53,410 nt of DNA from ATM1 sp003577165 (GCA_030263715.1 SZPM01000018.1:1-53410), one strand, 5' to 3'. Shown: positions 15,614-23,986, numbered from the stretch's first letter. Notes: generated by a model from the letters alone, not told the origin. Program-made: numbers and translations.

Positions 15614-15877
15614 ATGCCGGACGCAGGTGTAATCGCTGTCGTATGCATCTTTGGGCTGCCAATGCTGATTGGATTGGTTAGCGTGCTCACTCGCCACCAA
15701 AGACAGATGGCGGAGATCCTCCACAAGTCGCAAGGACAAGATCAGGCGCTGGTTGATGAGATTCGGGCATTGAGAGAGGAAGTGCGCCAATTGCGCGATC
15801 GAACGGACGCTGTGCTTTTCTCGCCCGGTGCAAACCCGCAAGCCTACGACGAACAGAGGCTTCAGACGGATCGCTAA
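15614..15877 (+). CDS. PspB-like small membrane coiled-coil protein 3
   Basis: An 87-residue protein with a transmembrane helix (VIAVVCIFGLPMLIGLVSVLT, residues 6-26), then RHQRQMAEIL shared almost exactly with protein 2. A short coiled coil (LVDEIRALREEVRQLRDRTD) and a Pro/Asn-containing tail follow. It lies 101 bases after protein 2, with GGGGCGGGGAGGAGTGAGG in the gap, so it may have its own ribosome-binding site or promoter. The VLDHSMSL segment of its two paralogues is missing. Confidence 0.6.
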   Translation: MPDAGVIAVVCIFGLPMLIGLVSVLTRHQRQMAEILHKSQGQDQALVDEIRALREEVRQLRDRTDAVLFSPGANPQAYDEQRLQTDR

Positions 15878-15904
15878 GGTTCGTCAGTTCGTCGCGTCCA
15901 CCTC

Positions 15905-16438
15905 ATGGCGATTCGCCCGAATAGTGTAAGGGTCGTTCGGGTTACCGCAGTTCTTCGCAGGCGACTGGCGAGCAAGTGGCGCCATCACATCGAACGCTCC
16001 GGCGAGCGAGTGGAGTTCGATTGGTTCGACGAACGGGTGCTTCTGTGGGTGGCGCTGCTTCGAAATGAGATCGTCGGCCATGTGTCATGCAAAATCGAAG
16101 AAGTGGATTGGGCCGACTGCGGCGAGCTGCAGCGATTCGAAGAGAAGCCCGATGCTGTGCAGTCAAGGGACCTGAATGTCACAGAGGCATTCGTTCAATC
16201 GTTTGCTGTAGACCCGGCGTACAGGCGGCTTGGCGTTGGACGCAGACTGCAGACTGCGATGGTCCGAGCGTGCAAGAAGCAGGGAGTAAGCCAATTGAGA
16301 AGTTGGTCGTCCTGCGATGCAGTTGAGAATTACCGTCTCAAACTGTCGATGGGATTCTGCGTCGTGCCGTCGTACTACTTCGTGCCGCGCGCGAACAAGT
16401 GGTCGCGCGGCGCTTACTTTGTGATGAAACTCCGGTAG
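15905..16438 (+). CDS. GNAT family N-acetyltransferase
   Basis: A 177-residue acetyl-CoA-dependent acetyltransferase. The acetyl-CoA loop is visible as VQSFAVDPAYRRLGVGRRLQTAMVRACKKQG (R/Q-x-x-G-x-G/A pattern as RRLGVG). The last helix-strand LRSWSSCDAVENYRLKLSMGFCVVPSYYF is also typical. The acceptor substrate is unknown. The start ATG at 15905 lies 28 bases after the PspB-like gene 3, so it may be the last gene of that run. It ends 20 bases before the convergent tRNA-Arg. Confidence 0.8.
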   Translation: MAIRPNSVRVVRVTAVLRRRLASKWRHHIERSGERVEFDWFDERVLLWVALLRNEIVGHVSCKIEEVDWADCGELQRFEEKPDAVQSRDLNVTEAFVQSFAVDPAYRRLGVGRRLQTAMVRACKKQGVSQLRSWSSCDAVENYRLKLSMGFCVVPSYYFVPRANKWSRGAYFVMKLR

Positions 16439-16458
16439 GGTTCGGCGCACTGCGGAAG

Positions 16459-16534
16459 TGGCGCCCCCGACAGGATTCGAACCTGTGGCCCACTGCTTAG
16501 AAGGCAGTTGCTCTATCCCCTGAGCTACGGGGGC
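16459..16534 (-). tRNA. tRNA-Arg (anticodon TCT)
   Basis: The minus strand gives a full cloverleaf. The acceptor GCCCCCG/CGGGGGC is perfect, the D-arm has AGCTCAGGGGATAGAGC, and the anticodon stem ACTGC/GCAGT closes the loop CTTCTAA, giving TCT. The T-arm reads GGTTCGAATCC, the discriminator is G and CCA is encoded (16459-16461). It reads AGA codons, which are rare in this GC-rich window. Confidence 0.95.
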
Positions 16535-16602
16535 GGTTGCCGGACGAGCGTATCGTCGGCACGGTGAAGATACCCGCGACTGGGGCGAGAGCCGGTTCGA
16601 AA

Positions 16603-16639
16603 TCGGTGGCCCGGGGGCGGAAGCCGGCCGGGCCACCGA
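16603..16639 (-). terminator. GC hairpin downstream of the TPR gene
   Basis: A perfect 12-bp stem (16603-16614 with 16628-16639) with a 13-base loop lies just past the stop codon of the minus-strand TPR gene and before tRNA-Arg. There is no T-run, so this is a hairpin-type 3' end or a weak terminator. Confidence 0.5.
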
Positions 16640-16646
16640 GGGGGGA

Positions 16647-18263
16647 CTACTTGCTGGGAACGCAGAGGCAGGATGAGTTAATCGGGATATCCGAGGCTGC
16701 CCAGATCTCCTCAAACGCATCTTCGTACTGCTTTGCGTCCTTGCCCTGACCCTTGAGCGCCTGGATCATTCCGAACGTTGACCAGCCGTTGTTCGGCAGA
16801 CGCTTGAGGTCCTCGCGGTACACGGCCTCCGCTTCCTTGAAGTGTCGGGCCTTCACAAGGACCGCGCCGAGCGCATGCCGGGTCGGCTGCAGCCAGTCGG
16901 GCGGCTCGTTGTATTTGAGTCCGTCTTCTGCGCGGACCGCCGTCCTCAAGGTTTTGATTGCGTCCTCGATTCTGTTCTCGCCGAGCAGAATTTCACCGTT
17001 CATCAGGAGTTCAGCGACTTTCATCACGTCCCACGCGGTGTTGTTGCCGATGCCCCTGTCTTTCGGTACGAAGTTTCTCGTTCGATAGAAGTGCCACTGC
17101 TCGATGCGGGCCGACTTCGCATCGCCCTTGACAGCGAACGCGACGGCGCGTGCCATGTGGCGGATCGCCCGCATAATCGGGAACACCTCTTTGGGTTCCG
17201 GCATGGAGAGAATGTCGTCCCACTTGCCGAATCGGATTCTCGCTTCGTACATTGCGGCGAGATAGCCATCGAGAACCGGCGCCATGGATTCGAGTACTTC
17301 AGGTGCAACGGCCTCCTGAATGTGGTCCATGCCAGCGATGCCTTCCTTCGACTTTCCGACCATCATCGCCGCGTAAGCGAGCATCTGATGGTTGTGCGCC
17401 ATGTACACCAAGTAGAAGCCCTGCTCAGGGCGGCGGGCGACGTAGGCGTCGTCCGCAGCGATCGCATCGGCGTTCGATCGGATCGCATCTTCCCAGTGAC
17501 CGGTTCGAACGAAGGTGTGCGAGGGCATGTGCACCATGTGACCAAGCCCCGGTTGAAGCTTCCAGAGCTTCCGAGCGGCCTCAAGCCCGTCCTCCGGGTT
17601 CGCCGAGGCCTCGGTGATGTGAATGTACAGGTGCAGGCCGAGAGGATGATGCGGATCAAGTTCGAGCACTCGCTCCAAAAGGCCCTTGATCTCCGGCGTC
17701 CAGGACTTCGGCTTCCCATCGGGGGTCCAGAAGTCCCAGGGATGGAGATCCATCAGCGCCTCGGCGGTCAGCGCGCCAATGTCCGCATCGCGTGGGTGCT
17801 TTCGCCAAACGGCTTTCATCGCTTCGGCGTACGCCTTGTCGAGTGGAGCCCTTTCCGCGTTCGGATCGGCGGAAAACCGTTTGAACTGCGCTTCAATCAA
17901 GTCGCGTTCGACACCGGTCCTCGACCCCAGCGCTTCGCGTGCGCGCTGAAGCGACCGCCATGCTCTCGCCGCGGCAGCGGGCTCGACTGCCGGGTTGTTG
18001 ATGTGCGGCCCGAGGGCTGTTGCGACTCCCCAGTGCGCCATCGCACAATTGGGGTCGATTCTCGCGGCCTCCTCGAAAGATCGAATCGCCTCGTCGTGAT
18101 TGAAGGCGAATAGGAAAGCCAGGCCCTGATTGAACCATCGCTGCGCGTCAGCCGACGACGTCGAGACTGTGCGAGCGTGCGTTCCCGTGCCCTCGAACAG
18201 GAGCGGTTTAGGCTCCGCTTGGGCAAACACAAGGCTGAGAGACAATACCGCTGCTATGCTCAT
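16647..18263 (-). CDS. exported tetratricopeptide-repeat protein
   Basis: A 538-residue protein with an N-terminal signal peptide (MSIAAVLSLSLVFAQA). TPR units follow: RWFNQGLAFLFAFNHDEAIRSFEEAARIDPNCAMAHWGVA near residue 42, and a C-terminal unit LGAVLVKARHFKEAEAVYREDLKRLPNNGWSTFGM. The conserved middle (GHMVHMPSHTFVRTGHWEDAIRSN, YLVYMAHNHQMLAYAAMM) defines a widespread family of about 550 residues whose function is unknown. The His-rich middle could bind a metal. The start has AAGGAGG (18270-18276) six bases upstream. The last residues (SSCLCVPSK) are Cys-containing. It is a single-gene unit ended by a GC hairpin. Confidence 0.78.
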   Translation of the reverse strand: MSIAAVLSLSLVFAQAEPKPLLFEGTGTHARTVSTSSADAQRWFNQGLAFLFAFNHDEAIRSFEEAARIDPNCAMAHWGVATALGPHINNPAVEPAAAARAWRSLQRAREALGSRTGVERDLIEAQFKRFSADPNAERAPLDKAYAEAMKAVWRKHPRDADIGALTAEALMDLHPWDFWTPDGKPKSWTPEIKGLLERVLELDPHHPLGLHLYIHITEASANPEDGLEAARKLWKLQPGLGHMVHMPSHTFVRTGHWEDAIRSNADAIAADDAYVARRPEQGFYLVYMAHNHQMLAYAAMMVGKSKEGIAGMDHIQEAVAPEVLESMAPVLDGYLAAMYEARIRFGKWDDILSMPEPKEVFPIMRAIRHMARAVAFAVKGDAKSARIEQWHFYRTRNFVPKDRGIGNNTAWDVMKVAELLMNGEILLGENRIEDAIKTLRTAVRAEDGLKYNEPPDWLQPTRHALGAVLVKARHFKEAEAVYREDLKRLPNNGWSTFGMIQALKGQGKDAKQYEDAFEEIWAASDIPINSSCLCVPSK

Positions 18264-18376
18264 AAACGTCCTCCTTGTCTGATTGCCACCACACGGCTAC
18301 AGGCGGCGGAAGCCTCTCGATGCCAGCCCTGCAACCGGTACTTCGTGGGGCTAAAGTTCGGCGGAAGGATACACCA

Positions 18377-19210
18377 TCAGCCAGAGCCGGACGTCTGGTT
18401 CTGCTGATGTTCTTCGGTCTGGACTGCCTGGGCCTCTTCGGCGTGGGTCCCCCTTTCGGCCAGCGACCGGATGATGGGGATGTCCAACTCGTCGAGGGCT
18501 CGGTTGATGGACTCCAGCTGTCCCTTGACCTCGGCCATCGTGGAGAGGAAGTCCTCCCGACTTAACTCAGCTTCGTCGCTTCCGAGGCGATAGGCCAGCA
18601 GTTGAACGCGTAGGCTGTCGAGCGCACTCACGAAAACCGCGCACTGGCCTTCGGTTCGAGTGACGCGCGCGATCACCGCCTCGTAGTACTTTCGATATTC
18701 GGCGACGTTCTTATCCGCGAGCATGTACATCTCGCTGGTCTGCCTGTCCTCGGAGGTCATGCGAAACGGCATGGCGGAGATGCCGAACTTTCCCTCGCTC
18801 CGGTTGATTTCCTGCTTGACGAGGTCGGCTTTGCGAAGCGAGACATAGAGGTGCCTTGCCGTTCGTTCGATGGTCTTCGGCATTTCATGAAGCCCGTTGC
18901 GAATGGGGTCTGGCGCGCGGTTCAGCGCTGCACGAAACCGGTTGAGCCTGTCTCGAATCAACTCCCACAGCTGCCGATGTTCTGGGTTTTTGAACCGCTT
19001 CTGTCGGAACTCCTCACGGACCGTTACTGTGTACGCGCCGAGTCCGATGCCGAGAACTCCGAGTCCTATGATGTACGGAAGGGAGAGAAAACTGGAAGTC
19101 GTGATCGCGGTGAACCCGATGTAGCCTGCGAGCAGCAGTCCCACCACGCGCGCCGGGTGAAGCATTGCAAGAGCAAGCGTGATCGCGTCGGCTCGACGGA
19201 TCTCTTTCAT
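18377..19210 (-). CDS. membrane-anchored coiled-coil protein in the gatCA operon
   Basis: A 277-residue protein of unknown function. Two adjacent hydrophobic segments near the N-terminus (VVGLLLAGYIGFTAI, about residues 22-36, and LSLPYIIGLGVLGIGLGAYTV, about 42-62) form a membrane hairpin. About 200 mostly helical, highly charged cytoplasmic residues follow (RLNRFRAALNRAPDP, VKGQLESINRALDELD). The start ATG (19208-19210) overlaps the gatA stop as ATGA, so it is translationally coupled to gatA. The layout resembles the 27221-27820 protein, but the sequences are not evidently related. No amidotransferase link is implied beyond co-expression. Confidence 0.7.
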   Translation of the reverse strand: MKEIRRADAITLALAMLHPARVVGLLLAGYIGFTAITTSSFLSLPYIIGLGVLGIGLGAYTVTVREEFRQKRFKNPEHRQLWELIRDRLNRFRAALNRAPDPIRNGLHEMPKTIERTARHLYVSLRKADLVKQEINRSEGKFGISAMPFRMTSEDRQTSEMYMLADKNVAEYRKYYEAVIARVTRTEGQCAVFVSALDSLRVQLLAYRLGSDEAELSREDFLSTMAEVKGQLESINRALDELDIPIIRSLAERGTHAEEAQAVQTEEHQQNQTSGSG

Positions 19211-20658
19211 GTCGCCAGGGGGGGCGGTGGCAGTTTGCCGAAGCACTGCTCGGCCGCGAGCGCGATGCTGAACATATGATCTTCGCGGAATGAATCACAG
19301 ACAATTTGGAAGCCCACGGGCAGCCCGTCTGACAATCCGCAGGGAACGCTGATGGCTGGGAACCCACCCATGTTTGCAGGGATGGTGCAGAGGTCGGCGA
19401 GTTTGAGGGCGAGTGGATCGCCGAGCAGTTCGCCCAATTTGAACGCCACGGTGGGGCTTGTCGGCGAGATGATCGCGTCGAATTTTTCAAACGCTTCGCG
19501 CATCTGCTTCTTCATGAGCGTGCGCGCTCGATGCGCTTTCGCGTAGAACGCGTCGTAGTATCCGCTCGAAAGAACGTAGGTTCCGATGACGATGCGCTCT
19601 TGAACTTCTGGGCCGAATCCTGCAGAACGTGTGTTTCGCATCAGGTCGATCGGATTGTCAGCCTGGACGCGCAGGCCGTAGCGAACTCCGTCGTATCTTG
19701 CGAGGTTGCTGCTCGCTTCTGCCGGCGCGATGATGTAGTAAGTCGAAACGCCGAATTCGACCATTGGCAGGGAAATCTCTTCGACGATTGCGCCTTCGGC
19801 GACAAGTTTGTCGACGGCCGCGCGAAATCCATCGCGGACGCCCTGCTCGACGGAGTCGGAGGACAGTTCCTTGATGATCGCCAGTTTCTTTCCTCGAACG
19901 CTGGGGATGCGCGCGGCGGCCGAGTCGTAGGGCATCGAGACACACGTCGAGTCCTTCGGGTCGTGGCCCATTACGGCTTCGAAGCCTGAGATAGCGTCGG
20001 TGACTGTTCTGGCGAAGGGTCCGATCTGGTCGAGCGAACTCGCGAACGCAACGAGGCCGTAGCGGCTGACTCTGCCGTAGGTCGGCTTGAATCCGACGAC
20101 TCCTGTGAGAGCAGCGGGCTGACGGACGCTTCCACCCGTGTCGGATCCGTAAGTGATCGCAGCGAGGGAAGCCGCCGCGGCGACCGCGCTCCCTCCCGAA
20201 CTTCCGCCGGGCGAGCGTTCGAGGTCCCATGGGTTCTTCGAGGGAAAGTATGCGCTTCGCTCCGTGCTCGATCCCATCGCGAATTCATCGAGGTTCGTCT
20301 TGCCCAATAGAACCGCGCCGCTTTGTTTCAGCCGCAGTGCGGCCGTACCTTGGTAGGGTGGAACGTAGCCTTCGAGAATGCGCGACGCGCACGTCGTTGG
20401 AATCCCCTTAGTGATCATGTTGTCTTTGAGGGCGACCGGGATTCCTGTCATGGCGTTCGCATCGCCGCTGTCAATCATTCGCTGCGCGGTTTTCGCCTGT
20501 TCAAGCGCCGTGTCTTCACAAACGTGAAGGAACGCTTGCAGTTCTTTGTCGAGTTGCTCGATGCGGTCGAGATGCGCTTGGGTGAGTTCTACGGCCGAGA
20601 TCTCGCGCGAGTCCAGCTTTGCCCGCATTTCGGCGGCAGTGAGCCCGCACGGTTCCAT
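19207..20658 (-). CDS. gatA: Asp/Glu-tRNA amidotransferase subunit A
   Basis: A 483-residue amidase-family subunit that releases ammonia from glutamine for tRNA-Gln and tRNA-Asn maturation. The Ser-cisSer-Lys triad is visible: Lys in PVALKDNM, the serines in GSDTGGSVRQPAA and RSPGGSSGGSAVA. The conserved TCASRILEGYVPPYQGTA and GFKPTYGRVSRYGL are present. The ATG at 20658 is chosen because it is one base after the gatC stop and gives the normal N-terminus; a longer frame would run into gatC. gatB is separate at 28747. Confidence 0.96.
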   Translation of the reverse strand: MEPCGLTAAEMRAKLDSREISAVELTQAHLDRIEQLDKELQAFLHVCEDTALEQAKTAQRMIDSGDANAMTGIPVALKDNMITKGIPTTCASRILEGYVPPYQGTAALRLKQSGAVLLGKTNLDEFAMGSSTERSAYFPSKNPWDLERSPGGSSGGSAVAAAASLAAITYGSDTGGSVRQPAALTGVVGFKPTYGRVSRYGLVAFASSLDQIGPFARTVTDAISGFEAVMGHDPKDSTCVSMPYDSAAARIPSVRGKKLAIIKELSSDSVEQGVRDGFRAAVDKLVAEGAIVEEISLPMVEFGVSTYYIIAPAEASSNLARYDGVRYGLRVQADNPIDLMRNTRSAGFGPEVQERIVIGTYVLSSGYYDAFYAKAHRARTLMKKQMREAFEKFDAIISPTSPTVAFKLGELLGDPLALKLADLCTIPANMGGFPAISVPCGLSDGLPVGFQIVCDSFREDHMFSIALAAEQCFGKLPPPPLAT

Positions 20659-20659
20659 C

Positions 20660-20947
20660 TCAGTCGATGATGGTGGGGACGAGGAAAAGCCCGGCGGCCG
20701 TGCTTGGCGCGCCGGCAATCGCATCCGATCTCGTCAGTCCTTCCTCGATTTCATCTCCTCGCCAGATGCCGTACACGTCGACGGAGTGCGGGGTGAGTTC
20801 GACTCCCGCCAGATCGAGTTCCTGGAGGTGTCGGAAGTACTCAAGCACTCGGTTGAGGTCCGAGTGCATAGCGTCGAGTTCGGTTTCGGACAAGTGAAGT
20901 CGGGCCAAATCTGCGACGTGGCGCACCTCGTCCCGCGAAATCGGCAT
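20660..20947 (-). CDS. gatC: Asp/Glu-tRNA amidotransferase subunit C
   Basis: A 95-residue protein with the complete GatC pattern: ISRDEVRHVADLARLHLSETEL, then LNRVLEYFRHLQELDLAGVELTPHS, and the C-terminal strand RGDEIEEGLTRSDAIAGAPSTAAGLFLVPTII. GatC wraps around GatA and stabilises the GatCAB complex. It is the first gene of the gatC-gatA-membrane-protein operon. A TAAACT hexamer lies six bases before the ATG with no Shine-Dalgarno sequence. It is divergent from the DUF255 gene. Confidence 0.95.
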   Translation of the reverse strand: MPISRDEVRHVADLARLHLSETELDAMHSDLNRVLEYFRHLQELDLAGVELTPHSVDVYGIWRGDEIEEGLTRSDAIAGAPSTAAGLFLVPTIID

Positions 20948-20953
20948 GGTCGG

Positions 20954-20985
20954 AGTTTAGCACAGGGGCCTTCCACGGCCATAAT
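20954..20985. promoter_or_regulatory. divergent -10 elements, gatC / DUF255 gene
   Basis: On the minus strand TAAACT (20954-20959) lies six bases from the gatC ATG. On the plus strand CATAAT (20980-20985) lies ten bases from the ATG at 20996. The 48-base region has no Shine-Dalgarno sequence on either side and no clear -35. Confidence 0.4.
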
Positions 20986-20995
20986 CCTGGCGAGA

Positions 20996-23047
20996 ATGCC
21001 AGGGAACCCGAAGCGGCCCCGTTTCACCGTTCTGTCGTATCTGGTCGCGGTCCTGGCAATCGCAGCCGTCGGCCTTCGACTCGCAAGCAATCGCCTGCCG
21101 GAAAACAAGCCGAATCGCATGTCGGAGGAGTACGGGGCGTACGCCCGCGCAGCGGGCCGATCGCTGATTGACTGGTATCCGTTTTCGGCGGAGCCGTTCG
21201 CCCGGGCGAAGGAGCGGGGGCGGCTGATCCTGCTCGAAGTCGGCAGCCAGCTGTCCAGGGAAAGCCGCATCTACACGGATCGCTACTTCAAGGACAGCGA
21301 GGTGATCCGCCTGTTGAAGAACCACTTCGTGTGCATCCGGGTCGATGCGGAGGAGATGCCCTGGGTCGCGGACCTATTGAATCTCAACGAACCGCTCATG
21401 CCGCTGGCGGGCGACTGCTTGGTGGCCGTGCTCGATTCAGAAGGGCGGATCGTCAGCGAGTCGCCGTTTCGCATCCTGCGGTCACGCCGCGACCCGATCG
21501 GGCTGTACGACTGGCTGACTCGGCTCACGCGCGCGTGGGTGACTGACAAGCGCGAGATTCTAAGGGCGACGGAGGCGAGCCAAAGGGCGAGGGAGGCTGC
21601 TGCCTCGGCCTTTGGGCCAGGCCAGGGGGTGACGGCTTCGGACGTGAGCCAGCTCTGCGCCGCGCTCGCCGGCGCGACGGATACGACGGCTGGAGGGCTG
21701 CGAGGGGCCGTGTCTCCCGTCGCGGCTCCCATTTTGTCGCTGCTTGGGGCGGAGCGGTCGAATCCCTCGCGGGGCGCGAGGATCGCATGGCTCCTGCGAC
21801 TCCGTGAGTCGCCGTGCTATGAGCAGGTCGACGGAGGGTTCTTCTACAACGCTGCCGCACAGAGTTGGCGGGACCCGAGGTACGGGATTCGGACCGGAAC
21901 CACGGCGCTGCTCGCGGCGGAGTACGCGGAGGCTGGCCGAGAACTCGGATCGGGTTTGTTCACTTTCACCGCTCGGCAAACGATGAATATGCTGATCGAG
22001 CGACTGATCGACCCAAGTTCTCAGATGTTCTTTGCAGGACTCGCTACCGACATGGATGCCTTCGAGAAGAGCGAATACTACGACTGGAATGAGGACGAGT
22101 TGCCGGAGAGCGCTCGGAACACCTTCGTCGTTTACACGCGGGAAACTGGCGTTGGGCCGCTCGGGCTTCGCAACGAGCGGGATTTCGAACTCGGCGCATC
22201 CGAATCTCGCGCGCAGAGGATTCGATCGGCGATTCCGGCATTGGCCGACGTTCGCCAGAGCCGGCCAAAACCCGAAGTCGTCGCGAATCTGTTCGCAGAA
22301 GCGAATGGAAAGGCTGTGTCCGGCATCGTTCGGGGCGCGCAAGCGCTCGATGACCAGGAGACATTGGGATTCGCGCTGCGCGTCTTCGAGCGGGCGCGGC
22401 GCGCCTTTGTTCAGCCCCTCGGCGACGTGCTGTTTGCTCCCGCTGGCAAGGGACGGACCACCGGATATGCGGGCGCGTACGCGTGGATGGCTCGCGCTGC
22501 GATTGATTGTTACGGCGCGACGGGAGATGTCGAATACCTGTCAATCGCCCAGAAGATCGTGAATCGGCAAAACGAACTGTTCTGGCACGAGCGGGGGGGG
22601 TACACGTCCGTGCTGTCTTCGGAGTGTTCGTTTGCAGGTTTTTATGCGCCTGTGCGGCCGTACATCGATACGCCCGACGAAAGCCTGAACAGCGTATCGG
22701 TGCGGAATCTCATCGATCTGGCTCAAATCGCGGGAGACGCTTCCTATTGGGATCGCGCATACACGGTTCTCACAGTTTTCGGGAGGCCCGCGCTCACGAA
22801 AGGCGAGTTCGGTTCGGGGATCGCGCGGTGCATCCTCCTCGCCGAAATGCCGGCCCTCTTGTGTACTTCAAACGTCGTCGAAGAGGTGAGACGGAGACTT
22901 CCCGGAGCGCGCGTTCTCCTCGCGCCGCCGGGGCGCGTGTCGCGATCCGGAATCTATTTGCTGACTGGCGCTGCGGCAGACGGTCCCGTCAGCATCGAAG
23001 ATGCCGCCGCTCGCATCGGGCTTTCGTTGCGTCCCGACGGCCTTTGA
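20996..23047 (+). CDS. membrane-anchored DUF255 (YyaL/SPATA20-like) protein without CxxC
   Basis: A 683-residue protein. One N-terminal membrane helix (FTVLSYLVAVLAIAAVGL, about residues 10-27) precedes a DUF255 thioredoxin-like domain (WYPFSAEPFARAKERGRLILLEVGS...YFKDSEVIRLLKNHFVCIRVDAEEMP). A (alpha/alpha)6 barrel domain follows with GGFFYNAAAQSWRDPRYGI and GYAGAYAWMARAAIDCYGAT. In YyaL-type proteins the first domain carries CHWCHVM; here that place reads SQLSRES, so there is no redox pair, and the barrel's PHFEKMLYDNA motif is also altered. It is probably a degenerate, membrane-tethered member. The ATG at 20996 is used; the frame stays open further upstream only across gatC/gatA. The 3' end overlaps the opposing gene by 94 bases. 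Confidence 0.78.
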   Translation: MPGNPKRPRFTVLSYLVAVLAIAAVGLRLASNRLPENKPNRMSEEYGAYARAAGRSLIDWYPFSAEPFARAKERGRLILLEVGSQLSRESRIYTDRYFKDSEVIRLLKNHFVCIRVDAEEMPWVADLLNLNEPLMPLAGDCLVAVLDSEGRIVSESPFRILRSRRDPIGLYDWLTRLTRAWVTDKREILRATEASQRAREAAASAFGPGQGVTASDVSQLCAALAGATDTTAGGLRGAVSPVAAPILSLLGAERSNPSRGARIAWLLRLRESPCYEQVDGGFFYNAAAQSWRDPRYGIRTGTTALLAAEYAEAGRELGSGLFTFTARQTMNMLIERLIDPSSQMFFAGLATDMDAFEKSEYYDWNEDELPESARNTFVVYTRETGVGPLGLRNERDFELGASESRAQRIRSAIPALADVRQSRPKPEVVANLFAEANGKAVSGIVRGAQALDDQETLGFALRVFERARRAFVQPLGDVLFAPAGKGRTTGYAGAYAWMARAAIDCYGATGDVEYLSIAQKIVNRQNELFWHERGGYTSVLSSECSFAGFYAPVRPYIDTPDESLNSVSVRNLIDLAQIAGDASYWDRAYTVLTVFGRPALTKGEFGSGIARCILLAEMPALLCTSNVVEEVRRRLPGARVLLAPPGRVSRSGIYLLTGAAADGPVSIEDAAARIGLSLRPDGL

Positions 23048-23931
23048 GTCTGAGCGCGATTCGATGCGGCGTAGACGACCGCTGAAACAGCGGCCAGGCA
23101 GAGAATTCCCAAGACCAGCGTCATCGCCTTCTCGCTTTGCGTTAGTCGAAACTCTTTGCGATTCGCGAGAAGCACGACGACCGAAATTGGCAAAAGCGCG
23201 GGCAAGGCCCGCAGGGGGAGCCCGGCGAGCTCGACGTGTCCGAAGAAGATTGCGACCCACAGGTAGAGAACGAGCGCTGGCACGATCGCGAAGATCGTCG
23301 CTCTCGAGTTCATTTGAAAACGGTGGATCGCCAGGAAGAACATTCCGAGGAAGAGAAAGTCGGCTGGGCCAATCATGGCGAGTGGCTCCGCCCTGCCAGC
23401 CGTCGGGATCGAGAACGCGATGCTCTCGAAGACAGCCCGCCCGACCTCTGAGCCGAGGGCCTGTTTTACGGTCCCCGACGGCGCGAAGACGATGACCATG
23501 TCAACGGTCGCCAACACGATCGCGGCCGGCAGCAGCAGGTTCTTGTCGCGAAACAGTGAGGCGACGGTGAACCCAAGGCATCCAGCCCACCCGACCGTCG
23601 CAATCGACGACAAAGCGGCGTAAAGGCCGGTTGGTCCGACGGCGTTGCGAATGAGCACGGTGAGGCCCGCCGAACAGAGGGCGAACAGGACCAGACCCAG
23701 AATCGAAGCTCTCAACGTCCATCGCTCGCGGGACGCGCAAAAGAGGATTGCCACGGGGAGAGTCACGAACACCGCCGACACGACGATATTCGCCGCGTCG
23801 ACCCAATCAAACGGTATGGCGAGGTTGGGCGTGAGCCACGTGAGGGTGGCCAACGCCACGGCGAGCAGAATTGCGATCTTCGCTCCCGCACCGAGCGGGG
23901 TTGCTCGCGCACCAAGGTCAGAAGACCCCAT
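22954..23931 (-). CDS. presenilin/A22-like nine-helix membrane aspartyl protease candidate
   Basis: A 325-residue protein with about nine hydrophobic helices. Three presenilin signatures occur in order. TM5 carries TVDMVIVFAPSG with Asp144, matching presenilin VYDLVAVLCPKG. The next helix begins IGPADFLFLGMFF with Asp191, matching GLGDFIFYS (GxGD here GPAD). A later helix has RALPALLPIS (about 241-250), matching KALPALPIS. Both catalytic aspartates and the PAL motif are therefore in place, although Tyr-Asp is Val-Asp and GxGD is altered. The substrate would be a membrane protein. The ATG at 23931 is preferred over a GTG at 23967. It is convergent with the DUF255 gene. Confidence 0.6.
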   Translation of the reverse strand: MGSSDLGARATPLGAGAKIAILLAVALATLTWLTPNLAIPFDWVDAANIVVSAVFVTLPVAILFCASRERWTLRASILGLVLFALCSAGLTVLIRNAVGPTGLYAALSSIATVGWAGCLGFTVASLFRDKNLLLPAAIVLATVDMVIVFAPSGTVKQALGSEVGRAVFESIAFSIPTAGRAEPLAMIGPADFLFLGMFFLAIHRFQMNSRATIFAIVPALVLYLWVAIFFGHVELAGLPLRALPALLPISVVVLLANRKEFRLTQSEKAMTLVLGILCLAAVSAVVYAASNRAQTQRPSGRNESPMRAAASSMLTGPSAAAPVSK

Positions 23932-23986
23932 TCTCGCTTCATACCTGTCGGGCGGAGCGGCCTGCACGCGACAGACTGGCCGTGCC

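Noticed and set aside
16842..18113. Long plus-strand open frame of about 420 codons
   Set aside because: It lies antisense to the well-supported TPR gene, has no recognisable domain, and its composition is the mirror of GC-rich codon use on the other strand.
20546..20995. N-terminal extension of the DUF255 gene
   Set aside because: The frame stays open upstream only because it runs antisense across gatC and gatA. The ATG at 20996 has a promoter hexamer and leads directly into the membrane helix.
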